Numbered from the stretch's first letter, positions 39,193 through 48,866 are shown. The stretch is 64,000 nt of DNA from Syntrophorhabdus sp. PtaB.Bin027 (GCA_002067585.1 MVQO01000191.1:1-64000); one strand, 5' to 3'. Program-made: numbers and translations. Notes: generated from the letters alone by a model not told the origin.

Positions 39193-39477
39193 ATGATAGA
39201 TGAAATTAAGACGGTGGATGATCTTCTAAAGGCAAAAAAAGTAACCCCTGAAGAGCGTGAGCTCCTGAAAGATATCATCGAGGTTGCAAGAACCAACGAA
39301 CGGAAAATTCGGGAATACGCCGAACAGATGAAGGCGAACTTCAACAGATTGTCCCAGGCTTTACAGACTATGGAAGAGAGGACATTCATCTTGAACAAGA
39401 CCTTACAAGGTTTGCTTGACGCAACGGATACGCTTCAACTGAGATTGATGCCAAGTGACAAGTTTTACCGCGAGTAG
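39193..39477 (+). CDS. small coiled-coil protein, 94 aa
   Basis: Almost wholly helical with heptad-like spacing (ELLKDIIEVARTNERKIREY, then QMKANFNRLSQALQTMEERT). ATG 39193 has GGAG eight bases upstream. No known family recognised; divergent from the DUF89 gene. Confidence 0.65.
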   Translation: MIDEIKTVDDLLKAKKVTPEERELLKDIIEVARTNERKIREYAEQMKANFNRLSQALQTMEERTFILNKTLQGLLDATDTLQLRLMPSDKFYRE

Positions 39478-39595
39478 AAAAATAAATAGATATAACCACG
39501 TAGCGTATTGTTCTAGTTTCGTAACATCTTTCCTTTACAGCAAAATTAATAATGATTATGAGATGGGTTAGTCTTTTCCCAAAAGGAGAACGCAG

Positions 39596-39937
39596 GTGCT
39601 TCTTATTTTAAAGTGGCTAATAATGACTGTTTCTGTAATGGTTACAGCCTACGTGATACCAGGGGTTACAGTGCGCAGTTTCATGTCAGCCTTGTGGGTT
39701 GCATTGTTACTCGGTATAGTCAATATGCTCCTGAGACCATTTCTCATTCTCATAACACTTCCTATTAATATCCTGACATTGGGGCTTTTTACCTTTGTAA
39801 TCAATGGGCTTATTATCCTTCTTGTATCATCGGTAGTAAAAGGTTTCCAAGTGAGCGGTTTCTGGATTGCAGTCCTGTTCTCCATTGTGTTGTCAATTGT
39901 CAACTACGTGATGAACTTCTTCATAGGAACGCGATAG
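39596..39937 (+). CDS. four-TM phage-holin-IV-like membrane protein
   Basis: 113 aa with four hydrophobic helices and the family signature LLGIVNMLLRPFLILITLPI, followed by a FTFVINGLIILL helix. Widespread membrane family with no agreed function despite the holin name. GTG start behind AGGAG. Standalone. Confidence 0.85.
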   Translation: MLLILKWLIMTVSVMVTAYVIPGVTVRSFMSALWVALLLGIVNMLLRPFLILITLPINILTLGLFTFVINGLIILLVSSVVKGFQVSGFWIAVLFSIVLSIVNYVMNFFIGTR

Positions 39938-40027
39938 CTTTCAAAGATCTATAGGCTTTGATGGCCTGAAAAATGATTTTGTTTCAGAATACCCCGATTA
40001 TGGGTTCACTGAGTTTGGAGGCATATT

Positions 40028-40975
40028 GTGACCAATAAGAAAAGCCAGGTAGTGTATGTTGACCACACAGTCTTGAGTCTTGTACCTAAGCAGGTGCCAG
40101 ATTCTGACCCTGCCTTTGAGGACTGGTTTGCGTCTCAAGAACTCTGGAGAGAATTCAGAGAAGAAAAGATAAAACTTGTAACCCACGGGAAAGATACAGA
40201 AATGGACATCATTCTCTGGCTCAACAGGCAAGGATGCTGTATTACCGATACTCTCAGGGCAGTTGAGGCAATCAATGAATTTGAAGCCTGGAACAAGATT
40301 GAAAAAAGTCATATTCAACAATACAAGCAAATGCTCATTCATTTTGAAGAGATAGAATCGCTTCACCCACCTCAAGGAAGGTTTGAGGAACATTCAACAA
40401 AGGATGACATTACAAAAGTCTTGAGGCTCAAACCCATGGGGGCGGATAATGTCGAATCCACTGAAGGAGATCAAAACCTCCTGAGACAATGTCTCTCCGA
40501 GGTTGGCAACTGGTACATCGAAGATCGCTGGAAGGACTTGAAGAGAACGGATTATCAATTGAATTGGCAAATCCTCGAGTCGGTACTTATCAGGCAAGGG
40601 GTTGAACCGGTTTTTCATGGTGTTGAAGGAGATCGAAACCGCAATCTCTTTGGATTATTGAACCGAGCAGTAGGACTCACAAAAAAAAGTTGCGGAAGAC
40701 TCCCTGTACCGGATACTCACATCAATTTCGTGATCAACATGGTGCTTCAGAAGTATAGCCATGACCAGGTATTAAGCGGCATAAGCCATCTTTTGCACTG
40801 TATTATGCACAACATCAATTTTTATGTCACAGTTAATCACAGGCTAATACAGGGTTTCAATGAACAAAAAGAAGCACTTGAGAGATATCTTCATCTTACG
40901 GCCCTGGACCTTAAATTAATGACCCCCAAGAGTTTTGTAACTAAAAACCTGAAATCAGGTCAAAGAGCCTGGTAA
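40028..40975 (+). CDS. hypothetical protein, 315 aa
   Basis: Soluble, polar, with many Trp/Gln/His residues; no motif I recognise. Segments LRAVEAINEFEAWNKIEKSH and VLQKYSHDQVLSGISHLLHC are helical. GTG start behind TTGGAGG. No operon partner close enough to suggest a role. Confidence 0.65.
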   Translation: MTNKKSQVVYVDHTVLSLVPKQVPDSDPAFEDWFASQELWREFREEKIKLVTHGKDTEMDIILWLNRQGCCITDTLRAVEAINEFEAWNKIEKSHIQQYKQMLIHFEEIESLHPPQGRFEEHSTKDDITKVLRLKPMGADNVESTEGDQNLLRQCLSEVGNWYIEDRWKDLKRTDYQLNWQILESVLIRQGVEPVFHGVEGDRNRNLFGLLNRAVGLTKKSCGRLPVPDTHINFVINMVLQKYSHDQVLSGISHLLHCIMHNINFYVTVNHRLIQGFNEQKEALERYLHLTALDLKLMTPKSFVTKNLKSGQRAW

Positions 40976-41159
40976 CAATCTTTCAGTTTAGTCATCACTG
41001 GTCGCGTCATAACGGGACTCCACAGCCTGAAATCTTCAGATTTCTTCACATTGTACTAATGACTGCATGCCCCGTTCATCTTTTTTCTGAATGAAAACAT
41101 GGTCTGAGGTGCTTGGAGCATGGAGGATAAAACTGGCCTGTCTAATCCTTGATTCATGG

Positions 41160-41915
41160 TTATGCTGCAAGCTTATCTCTTTTGACTATGATGCCCTTTC
41201 CACTGACGACGACAATTTCTGTGGGAATGTTTTTACCGGCCAGAGCCATGCCCTCCTGGATGATCATAGGCATCTTTGAGCAGCAAGGGACCTCCATAAT
41301 CAGAATGGTAACACTCTGAATATCAGCTATTCGGAAAATTTCGGCGAATTTCTTTATGTATTCTGCAGTGTCATCAAACTTTGGACAGCCAACCAGAACA
41401 GTGCGTCCTTTTAGAAAATCCTTGTGGAAATCCGGATAAGCTACGGGGGTGCAATCAGAAGCTACGAGAAGATGGGCTTTTTGGAGGAATGGAGCAGAAG
41501 CCGGTACAAGCCGGATCTGAACTGGCCAGTGGGTAAGGGCGGAGTCAGCGCATGCATGGGAGACGGGTTGATTTGCCGCATCACAGTGTGAATTGAACAT
41601 TTCCATTTTTGTCGAGGGACAGCCACAGGGTAGGGAGGTTTCAGTTCGGAACCCGAAGTTCTGGGCGCTGAGTTGTCGGAGGTGGTGTTCGACTGCCTCG
41701 GGGTCAAAAGCATCAGCTTCCCGTTCAATAACCTTAATGGCATCGACAGGACATTCGCCCACGCAGGCGGCAAGACCATCGCAGTAATTGTCAGCGATGA
41801 GCTTTGCTTTTCCATTCATAAGCTGTATTGCACCCTCTGCGCACGCCTCTACACACTGTCCACAGCCGTTGCACTTGCTTTCATCTATTTCGATAATTTT
41901 TCTTTTCATCTTCAT
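41160..41915 (-). CDS. 4Fe-4S ferredoxin-type protein with Cys-rich C-domain (hcp partner)
   Basis: 251 aa. Two clusters at the N-terminus: CNGCGQCVEAC, then a second set CDGLAACVGECP whose first spacing is longer. The rest holds more cysteines (LPCGCPS, SDCTPVAYP, VGCPKFDD, VPCCSKMP) that may bind another cofactor. This architecture commonly sits next to hcp in anaerobes and probably delivers electrons to it. 113 nt downstream of hcp, with a large hairpin between. Confidence 0.82.
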   Translation of the reverse strand: MKMKRKIIEIDESKCNGCGQCVEACAEGAIQLMNGKAKLIADNYCDGLAACVGECPVDAIKVIEREADAFDPEAVEHHLRQLSAQNFGFRTETSLPCGCPSTKMEMFNSHCDAANQPVSHACADSALTHWPVQIRLVPASAPFLQKAHLLVASDCTPVAYPDFHKDFLKGRTVLVGCPKFDDTAEYIKKFAEIFRIADIQSVTILIMEVPCCSKMPMIIQEGMALAGKNIPTEIVVVSGKGIIVKRDKLAA

Positions 41916-41962
41916 TGCGTCCCTTCTCCTTTTTTTACTCCGTGAGCTGGCAACCTTTATCA

Positions 41963-42011
41963 GCCCATAGCTCCTGGTAGTATCGGCATTTATCCACCAA
42001 GAACTATGAGC
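41963..42011. repeat. 15-bp imperfect inverted repeat between ferredoxin gene and hcp
   Basis: Arms 41963-41977 and 41997-42011 are complementary at 12 of 15 positions; on the transcribed (minus) strand the three others are G-U, so the RNA can form a full 15-bp stem with a 19-base loop. No T-run follows, so it is more likely a stability or processing element than a terminator. Confidence 0.6.
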
Positions 42012-42028
42012 TATCAGTTATAAACTGT

Positions 42029-43657
42029 TTAGCCTAATATGGCCTTTATGTCTTCGTCCGGACTGGTAATTGGCTTGATCCCATAGTTTTCAACAAGCAC
42101 CTTCAGAACGTTTGGTGTAACGAATGCTGGCAGCGACGGACCGAGCCTCATGTTCTTGATTCCCAGATAGAGAAGAGTCAACAGGATCGCCACAGCCTTC
42201 TGCTCGTACCACGAAAGAATCATTGAAAGAGGCAGTTCATTGACACCTACATTGAAAGCCTTTGAAAGGGCAACTGCCACCTGAATTGCTGAATAGGCAT
42301 CATTACACTGACCAATGTCCAGCAACCTGGGAATACCACCAATATCACCAAGATCTTTATCGAAGAAACGGAATTTCCCGCATGCAAGGGTAAGTACAAC
42401 CGTATCCTTTGGGAGTTTTTCCACAAATTCTGTATAGTAGTTGCGACCTGGTTTGGCACCATCACATCCCGCTACTAGAAAGAAGTGCTTGATCTGCCCG
42501 GCTTTTACTGCATCAATGACTTTTCCGGCCACACCCATAACCGTCTCTCTGGCAAATCCGACCATAACTGATCTTCCGTTGGAATCAGCGGAGAAGCCAG
42601 GAAGAGCAAGGGCTCTGTTGATGACAGGAGTGAAATCTCTGTCTGTTATATGTGTTACTCCGGGCCATCCCACTGTTCCGGCAGTAAAGATGTTGTCCTT
42701 ATAGCTGTCCTGTGGTTTCTGTATACAGTTTGTGGTCATCAGTATTGCGCCGGGAAAAGCGGCAAATTCTTTGTGCTGGTTCTGCCAGGCTGTTCCATAA
42801 TGACCGTAGAAATGAGCATATTTTTTGAGTCCAGGATAGCCATGGCACGGAAGCATCTCGCCATGAGTATAAACAAATATATCCTTACCTTCAGTCTGCT
42901 TGAGCAATTCCTCGAGATCTTTTAGGTCATGTCCAGATACAAGGATTGCTTTTCCTTTTTTTGCCCCAAGAGGTACAGATGTTGGTACAGGATGCCCATA
43001 AGCTCCTGTGTTTGCAGCATCCAGCAATTCCATTGCCCGCAGGTTGATTTCGCCGCACTTAAGAACCATTGCCAGCCAGTCACCAAGCGACATATTTGCG
43101 GTGAGCATAGCATTCATAGCATCATACACAAAATCATAGACTTTCTGGTCTTCCTGCCCTAGTATCTGAGCATGGTCAGCATACGCTGCCACACCCTTTA
43201 ATCCGAAGAGCAGGGTGTGTTTCAAGGAACGTATGTCCGGATCCTCTCCCTGTTTTGCATCAAGGGATACTGCCTCCCCCTGTTTTACCAGACCTTCCAG
43301 GGTTTTCTCTGGGACTGTTGGGCTGCCGTCAGGAAAAGAAACCTTTCCGCCAGCAGCAATGACCTTGTCCTTCAGGGCGTCTCTTAAAGCCACACACTCG
43401 TTGATAAGTTCTACAAACCTGGCAGGATCAAAATCAACATTCGTCAGGGTTGAGAAAAGCGCTTCAACAGTGAACACGTTTGTAGTGCGATCAATATGGA
43501 CGCCAACCTTTCGTCCCTCAACCGCGCAGTGGGAAAGCTCTGCCAGGGTGTGGACAAGAAGATCCTGTAACGCTGCAACGTCAGGCTGTTTCCCACATAC
43601 ACCGCTTTTAACACAAGCCTCACCTTTTGCTGTTTGCTCACACTGATAACAAAACAT
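42029..43657 (-). CDS. hcp: hybrid cluster protein (hydroxylamine/NO reductase)
   Basis: 542 aa with the N-terminal MFCYQCEQT...CVKSGVCGK Fe-S motif of the class I/II type, and the Fe-S-O cluster ligands in MTTNCIQKP, VAGCDGAKPGR, TLACGKFRF and GQCNDAYSAI. Known to detoxify NO and hydroxylamine under anaerobic conditions. AAGGAGG ribosome site. Confidence 0.96.
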   Translation of the reverse strand: MFCYQCEQTAKGEACVKSGVCGKQPDVAALQDLLVHTLAELSHCAVEGRKVGVHIDRTTNVFTVEALFSTLTNVDFDPARFVELINECVALRDALKDKVIAAGGKVSFPDGSPTVPEKTLEGLVKQGEAVSLDAKQGEDPDIRSLKHTLLFGLKGVAAYADHAQILGQEDQKVYDFVYDAMNAMLTANMSLGDWLAMVLKCGEINLRAMELLDAANTGAYGHPVPTSVPLGAKKGKAILVSGHDLKDLEELLKQTEGKDIFVYTHGEMLPCHGYPGLKKYAHFYGHYGTAWQNQHKEFAAFPGAILMTTNCIQKPQDSYKDNIFTAGTVGWPGVTHITDRDFTPVINRALALPGFSADSNGRSVMVGFARETVMGVAGKVIDAVKAGQIKHFFLVAGCDGAKPGRNYYTEFVEKLPKDTVVLTLACGKFRFFDKDLGDIGGIPRLLDIGQCNDAYSAIQVAVALSKAFNVGVNELPLSMILSWYEQKAVAILLTLLYLGIKNMRLGPSLPAFVTPNVLKVLVENYGIKPITSPDEDIKAILG

Positions 43658-43998
43658 ATTCTCCTCCTTTTTGGTTTTGTTCTGAATCGTGAATGAAATA
43701 TAATCATCTTAAAGGCCGATATGTTTGACTTAAATCAAAAAAAGAAGCATTTTTCAAATTTTTTATAATGATGAACGGGATATCATCTTTTCCTTCTCAC
43801 CGGCTCATTAACACCCAAATCGTTAAGTGTTTGAGAAGTTTGCCTGTACAGTGTTGGCCTGTTGAATGACCAATAAGGAAGAGAAGCTCGTAAAAGAGTT
43901 TTCACTCTGTGCTGACACTGTGCCTGTACGTGAACCTGTTTGACAAAACCTGATACTTTAAGTATAGTAACCGAAACATTCAATCTAGGAGGTTTCAT
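43658..43998. other. hcp regulatory region and spacer
   Basis: Divergent spacer between hcp and a secreted-protein gene. It holds the hcp -10 (TATATT on the minus strand, 43697-43702) and the palindrome described separately. The 71-codon minus-strand frame here lacks a ribosome site. Confidence 0.55.
43724..43739 (-). promoter_or_regulatory. FNR/CRP-family (HcpR-type) operator for hcp
   Basis: TTTGACTTAAATCAAA is palindromic but for the central pair and matches the TTGA-N6-TCAA pattern of FNR/HcpR. Its centre is 32 bp from the centre of the -10, i.e. about -41.5 from the start site, the standard class II activator position. HcpR is known to control hcp in related bacteria. Confidence 0.7.
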
Positions 43999-44373
43999 AT
44001 GTTAAAAATTGTCAGGTTTTTCATTGTTTCAGCCACTGCATCCATGCTTTTGTTAGGTTTTACCCTTACTGCGGCGATTGCTGACATGCATTACTGTACA
44101 CCTCACAGTGTTGCGGTTTATGCTGTGAAACCCAACCAGCGCATTCACGTAATGTGCACAGAACCTGCTCCAGGTACTGATTATATATATTTTGCCTATT
44201 ATGGAGCAAAAAAATTCTCTCCAGACTCAGACCGGTTTCTCAACTTGATTACTTTTGCAATGCAGAACAGCAAAACTTTAGCAATACAATTCGATCCTAG
44301 CGATCAGAGCGGTAGTAAGATTGGATGCCTTACCCATGATTGCAGACTTATTCAAAGTTTACATGTGTATTAA
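43999..44373 (+). CDS. small secreted protein, unknown
   Basis: 124 aa with a signal peptide (FFIVSATASMLLLGFTLTAA, cut near AIA). The mature part has four Cys (HYCTPHS, VMCTEPAPG, GCLTHDC), consistent with two disulphides in the periplasm. AGGAGG site nine bases upstream. Family not recognised. Confidence 0.75.
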   Translation: MLKIVRFFIVSATASMLLLGFTLTAAIADMHYCTPHSVAVYAVKPNQRIHVMCTEPAPGTDYIYFAYYGAKKFSPDSDRFLNLITFAMQNSKTLAIQFDPSDQSGSKIGCLTHDCRLIQSLHVY

Positions 44374-44420
44374 AAATGAACTGATGAAATCGAATAAATC
44401 TTACCTTAAAAATCAAACTA

Positions 44421-44456
44421 AAAATACAGACCTGGCTGCAGCCGGGTCTGTATTTT
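44421..44456. terminator. bidirectional terminator
   Basis: AAAATACAGACC pairs with GGTCTGTATTTT through a GC-rich top, with A and T runs at both ends. It separates the secreted-protein gene from the convergent NMO gene. Confidence 0.85.
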
Positions 44457-44664
44457 ATTACGATTATAGACGATTGGCGTGAGAGTTACTGATTCTGATG
44501 GTGTACGCCTTTTGTGAGCGGGCAAAGGTCATTGTTGAAGCGGATGAGGGTATTTGAGGTGAATGCAGTGAGCTGATGGCCATCCTCGCTGGAAACAACA
44601 GGTAAAAAATTAAGACGAAATTGTGTTCAGGTACGGGTAATTTTGACAAAAGATTTGGATTTTT

Positions 44665-45786
44665 TTAATAATTTACAGCAGCAGATGTAGTTTCGCCTGT
44701 CAGCTCGTCCATCAAATCTTTTACCGACACTATTTTATTGAGCCTCCACGCATTGGTGCCAACTGTGTAAAGGGGTTCTTCTATATCAGGATTATAACCT
44801 GCCGAACTCAGAAGACCATTGCATATACAAAAACTTTCCTGGGTTCCTGTTTTGGCGGAGCACTTGCTAAATACCCCATCCCTGTCTTTGAGGAGGACAT
44901 ACCCCTTGTCACATTTTGGTTCTCTCCTGCCCTGAAGAGCTGAAACGAACATGGGAGATTGTTTAATGACCCGGAAGGGCAGACCGCATGGTGAACCTGG
45001 TTTTTCAGCCACCAGAATATCATCCTTGCCAGCACTCAAAACCGCCTCCTTATAGGCTGGAGTTGCACTGCACTCCTCCGTAGCGAGGAACCGTGTTCCC
45101 ATCTGCACTCCATCTGCGCCCAGGGCGAGGAATCTGAGGATGTCGCTCCGATCAAAGATCCCACCTGCAGCTATGACGGGGAAATTGCCGTATTTCATGG
45201 CCACGTCTTTTACCTGGGGGAGCAGGTTCTCGAGTTTATTTGATTCAAGGTCCAACTCGTCAAACCTGAAGCCGAGGTGGCCGCCGGCTAATGGTCCTTC
45301 CAGAACAACAGCGTCAGGTCTGTATCTCCACCGTTCCCATTTCTTGCATATCAACTCGAGTGCTCTCGGTGATGAAACAATTGGTACGAGAGCAGTTGTA
45401 TCCGGAGGGTGGATTGACGGGAGATTCATCGGCAAACCTCCTCCAGAGATTATTATATCCGCTTTTGCATCAATAGCCCCCCGCACCGAATCATCGTAAT
45501 CTCTGGCAAGCGCAACCATGATATTGATTCCTGCATACCCACCGTTTTTTCGTGCAAGGGAGATCTCTTCACAAACAGCTTCGTAGGTGTTCAGTTTTTT
45601 TCCAGTTCTTTTGGAGACGAGCCGATCGAGGGCGGCGCTTGACACAATGCCTATACCCCCCTCTTTAGCTACTGCGCTTGCCAATGGGTGGAGAGAGACT
45701 CCAACGCCCATACCTCCCTGGATAATGGGTATCCTAATGACCTTACCTTTGATGGTAAGCGGTGGCAAATGAATATCAGGATGCAT
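44665..45786 (-). CDS. nitronate monooxygenase-family FMN protein
   Basis: 373 aa TIM-barrel of the NMO/FabK family. IPIIQGGMGVGVS, ISGGGLPMNLP, VVLEGPLAGGHLG and VIAAGGIFDRSDI...GADGVQMGTRFLATEEC are typical of FMN and substrate sites. Later Cys-rich block (SKCSAKTGTQESFCICNG) is an addition seen in anaerobe versions. Actual substrate unknown; could be an enoyl reductase relative. Confidence 0.85.
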   Translation of the reverse strand: MHPDIHLPPLTIKGKVIRIPIIQGGMGVGVSLHPLASAVAKEGGIGIVSSAALDRLVSKRTGKKLNTYEAVCEEISLARKNGGYAGINIMVALARDYDDSVRGAIDAKADIIISGGGLPMNLPSIHPPDTTALVPIVSSPRALELICKKWERWRYRPDAVVLEGPLAGGHLGFRFDELDLESNKLENLLPQVKDVAMKYGNFPVIAAGGIFDRSDILRFLALGADGVQMGTRFLATEECSATPAYKEAVLSAGKDDILVAEKPGSPCGLPFRVIKQSPMFVSALQGRREPKCDKGYVLLKDRDGVFSKCSAKTGTQESFCICNGLLSSAGYNPDIEEPLYTVGTNAWRLNKIVSVKDLMDELTGETTSAAVNY

Positions 45787-45873
45787 TGAACTCCTTTTAT
45801 CCGAACCCTTACCGGGGTGCGAATGAGCGATCTATCGTTCGTTTCGAGCAGGAAAGAATGATAAATGGGTTAG

Positions 45874-46113
45874 TTATGGCGCGAAGCTGGACAGTTGGTA
45901 TGGCGTCTCCTTTTTATCCAGAACATCTTTCTTTTCAAAATATACAAGCTCTTCAGCAATCTCTCTTAATGCAGTGACAATTTCCTTGTTCGAGGATTTT
46001 GTGAGTGGTTTTGTTCCTTTAATCAACTGCTTGGCCCTCTTTGCGGAAAGATGGACAAGCTCAAAGCGGTTCTCTACATAATCCATACAATCTTCAACAG
46101 TGATTCTTGCCAT
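45874..46113 (-). CDS. rpoZ: RNA polymerase omega subunit
   Basis: 79 aa. [20 protein letters not shown] and the RAKQL...TKPL motif are standard. Overlaps gmk by 20 bases, as commonly seen for gmk-rpoZ. Confidence 0.93.
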   Translation of the reverse strand: MARITVEDCMDYVENRFELVHLSAKRAKQLIKGTKPLTKSSNKEIVTALREIAEELVYFEKKDVLDKKETPYQLSSFAP

Positions 46114-46714
46114 TATCCTCCCTCCTCACATCCTCAATGATTTTAAAGAAATCACGATAAGCCACTTCAAGTTTATCATTAATGATACAATATTGGAAGA
46201 GATATTTTTTCTCCATCTCTTGGCTCACCCTCTTCATCCTCAAAGAAATCTCTTTTTCACCCCTCAGGGCAAGTCGCTTCATGAGATCATCCTGAGAGCG
46301 GGGTTCCACAAAAATAAGACAAGCATTCCTGTAACGCTCTTTGACCTTGAGGGCACCATTTACATCAATATCCAGAAAAAGATCGATACCCTGTTGCAAG
46401 GCATGGAGAACTTCTTTCTGTGGAGTGCCGTACAATTGGCCGTGAACCTCCTCCCATTCAAGAAAGTGGCTTTCTGTAATCATTTTATGAAAGGTATCCC
46501 TGTCGACGAAATAGTATTCCCTTCCATTCACTTCACTTGCTCTTTGTTTTCGAGTTGTGTATGAGATGGAGAATCTGCTGAAAGAATCTTCTTTAAGAAA
46601 TCGCTCAATGAGCGTTGTCTTTCCTACACCTGAAGGCCCAGACACAACAAACAAATGTCCCTTCTTTTTGCTGACCCCTGACCCCTGACTGCTGTCAGCT
46701 TCATTATTCAACAT
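46094..46714 (-). CDS. gmk: guanylate kinase
   Basis: GMP to GDP kinase, 206 aa from ATG 46714. P-loop [11 protein letters not shown], then [20 protein letters not shown] and [11 protein letters not shown]. The start is uncertain: homologues usually begin just before [12 protein letters not shown], and here about 18 extra residues precede it, encoded partly by a short tandem repeat (about 46671-46690). Confidence 0.93.
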   Translation of the reverse strand: MLNNEADSSQGSGVSKKKGHLFVVSGPSGVGKTTLIERFLKEDSFSRFSISYTTRKQRASEVNGREYYFVDRDTFHKMITESHFLEWEEVHGQLYGTPQKEVLHALQQGIDLFLDIDVNGALKVKERYRNACLIFVEPRSQDDLMKRLALRGEKEISLRMKRVSQEMEKKYLFQYCIINDKLEVAYRDFFKIIEDVRREDNGKNHC

Positions 46715-47573
46715 TCTGTACCTGTTCCCTGATTTTTTCAATTTCAACCTTTATCTTAACAACCCGTTCATTGATAGAAAGATCATTCGATTTGCTTCCG
46801 ATTGTGTTGGTTTCCCGAACCATCTCCTGGATGATGAAATCGAGTTTTCTTCCCATCGAATCAGATGAGCCGAGGGTTTCCCTGAAGTTTGCAATATGGC
46901 CTTTTAGCCTGACAATCTCTTCGGTTATGTCGAGCCGCTCCATATATATGGCAAGCTCCTGAAGAACCCTGACTTCATCAATGGAAGAACATTGAGTAAC
47001 TTCAAGCATCTTATCCCGTAGTTTTTTTTCGTAGACTTTATTTGTTAGAGGGTGTCTTGTTTCGATGTGCTGAATATTAACGTCAATTTCATCCAATCTC
47101 TTGAGAAGGTCAACACTGATCATAAGACCTTCTTTGGATCTTTCCTCGTCAAGTTTTTTTAACAGATTTTCGAAGGAAACGAAGAGTATATCTTCAGTAA
47201 GATTGTTATTCTCTTCGTAGGCTATAATGTCCTTAAAGGCCAATATGTTTTCTATGGAGATATCACCCTTGAGGCCATAATCCCGCTTTAAGGACTCTAT
47301 AATTGAAATGTAATGTTTTACGACTGGTTCATTGATCCTGGGGGTACCTGCATTATTGAAAGGTTTGTCCAGTTTTATCGTAATATCTACTTTACCTCTC
47401 TTCACGTACGTTCTGACCAGCTCTCTTAGCTTTTGTTCGCTTGCATAGTCTATCTTCGGAAGCCTTATGGTGATCTCAAGATAACGGTTATTTAAAGCCC
47501 TTGCTTCACCGTAAAGCCTTCCATCAGCGTATTCCATCTCTACTTTTGCAAAACCTGTCATGCTTTTTGGCAT
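46704..47573 (-). CDS. yicC: YicC-family endoribonuclease
   Basis: 289 aa. MPKSMTGFAKVEMEYADGRL, ALNNRYLEITIRLP at the N-terminus and DFIIQEMVRETNTIGSKSND at the C-terminus are the two conserved YicC regions. E. coli YicC is reported as an RNase. Overlaps gmk by 11 bases; yicC-gmk-rpoZ is a common order. Confidence 0.93.
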   Translation of the reverse strand: MPKSMTGFAKVEMEYADGRLYGEARALNNRYLEITIRLPKIDYASEQKLRELVRTYVKRGKVDITIKLDKPFNNAGTPRINEPVVKHYISIIESLKRDYGLKGDISIENILAFKDIIAYEENNNLTEDILFVSFENLLKKLDEERSKEGLMISVDLLKRLDEIDVNIQHIETRHPLTNKVYEKKLRDKMLEVTQCSSIDEVRVLQELAIYMERLDITEEIVRLKGHIANFRETLGSSDSMGRKLDFIIQEMVRETNTIGSKSNDLSINERVVKIKVEIEKIREQVQNVE

Positions 47574-47589
47574 AGCAACATCCTTCTTC

Positions 47590-48147
47590 TTATTTCAAGT
47601 GAGGCCATTCCTCATACAAGGATTCACCTCTTAGATCTTTTTTATACTCGTTTCGCCATTGGTTTAACAGGGATATCATTTCAGGACTGCCATAGTCTGG
47701 GTAGGTCCATGGGAGAGCTTTAAAGGTCCCATTTGTAAATGTAAGGGTAAGATCAGCAAAAATTCCCGCGCCAAGATAAACACGATGGGTATAGCCTTTG
47801 GTCGTTGCCAGTATTACTTGTTCCAGTGTGATATATCCAGGATCAATATTGATGGTACGCTTGCCTTCTGCTGATGTGCTGGCCTCAAATTCATTTGTTT
47901 TTAGTTTTATGAAGGGAAGCTCTTCTCTGGCTCTCAAAGGTTTAAACAGAAGAAAATACCGCAAGAGACTGGGGCCCATCTCCTTCTCATAATAACCTGT
48001 GTGTAAAAAAGGCACTGGCACTGTTCTTGACAGAATTTTCCCGAAAAAAGAAATAAGCTTTTTTTCCATTTCAGGCATTAGCCCGTTTTCCTGATATATA
48101 ATACTTACAAAGAACCTTACTGGTTTTGGGCTGCCCGGAGTTCCCAT
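47590..48147 (-). CDS. DUF4416-family protein
   Basis: 185 aa. The pattern PVRFFVSIIYQENGL, YYEKEMGPSLLRYFLLF, RTINIDPGYITLEQVILATTK and FTNGTFKALPWTYPDY fits DUF4416, a family of unknown function in delta-proteobacteria and thermophiles. Starts 31 bases inside the tlyA end. Confidence 0.82.
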   Translation of the reverse strand: MGTPGSPKPVRFFVSIIYQENGLMPEMEKKLISFFGKILSRTVPVPFLHTGYYEKEMGPSLLRYFLLFKPLRAREELPFIKLKTNEFEASTSAEGKRTINIDPGYITLEQVILATTKGYTHRVYLGAGIFADLTLTFTNGTFKALPWTYPDYGSPEMISLLNQWRNEYKKDLRGESLYEEWPHLK

Positions 48148-48866
48148 AGAACAAAATATTCCCGATTCTTTTTTTCTTTTTCCCGGGGTGCTTCTGCTTC
48201 GTTTTTGTGGGCTAAACCCAGGCTCTTACCGAAGTCCTTTATTTCGTTTAAAACCTTCCGAATTTTCTGTTCGTCCTTAACAATGCCGCCTTTACCCACC
48301 TCGTATCTCCCAACCTCGAACTGTGGTTTTATAAGGGAGATGACGCATGCACCGGTACTCATAAAGGGTACTACAACCGGCAAAATTTTCTTGAGCGATA
48401 TAAAAGATACATCAATAGTAATAATCTCGAATTTTTTACCAATATCATCAAAGGACATATACCGCGCATTAACATTCTCAAGTGAAGTAACCCGTTCATC
48501 ATTGCGCAGACGCTCATGTAACTGGTGGGTTCCTACATCAATTGCATATACATGAGATGCTCCGTGTTGCAGGAGACAGTCAACAAACCCACCTGTTGAG
48601 GATCCGATATCGAGAGCGCTTTTATTTATCACGTCTATGCCAAATATTTCGAGTGCATGCTCCAGTTTTATTCCGCCATAGCTCACATATGGTATAGAAT
48701 TTCCTTTTACTTCTATGCAGGCATCTTCTGCAACAAGTTTATCCGGTTTTGATACACGCTCCTCGTTGACATATATCTGCCCTGCCATTATAAGCGCTTT
48801 TGCCTTCTCTCTTGAAGAGGCGAGGCCTTTTTTCGCCAGGACTACATCTACGCGGTCCCTAGCCAC
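48117..48866 (-). CDS. tlyA: TlyA-family rRNA 2'-O-methyltransferase
   Basis: 249 aa. N-terminal S4 RNA-binding domain (RVDVVLAKKGLASSREKAK), then a FtsJ-like SAM fold with ALDIGSSTGGFVDCLLQHGA and the catalytic-region TIDVSFISLKKILP and LIKPQFEVGR. TlyA methylates 16S and/or 23S rRNA; often called hemolysin A in older annotation. Overlaps dxs by 19 bases. Confidence 0.92.
   Translation of the reverse strand: MARDRVDVVLAKKGLASSREKAKALIMAGQIYVNEERVSKPDKLVAEDACIEVKGNSIPYVSYGGIKLEHALEIFGIDVINKSALDIGSSTGGFVDCLLQHGASHVYAIDVGTHQLHERLRNDERVTSLENVNARYMSFDDIGKKFEIITIDVSFISLKKILPVVVPFMSTGACVISLIKPQFEVGRYEVGKGGIVKDEQKIRKVLNEIKDFGKSLGLAHKNEAEAPREKEKKNREYFVLWELRAAQNQ

Noticed and set aside
43783-43998. 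71-codon minus-strand frame upstream of hcp
   Set aside because: Lies upstream of the hcp promoter with no ribosome site or motif.
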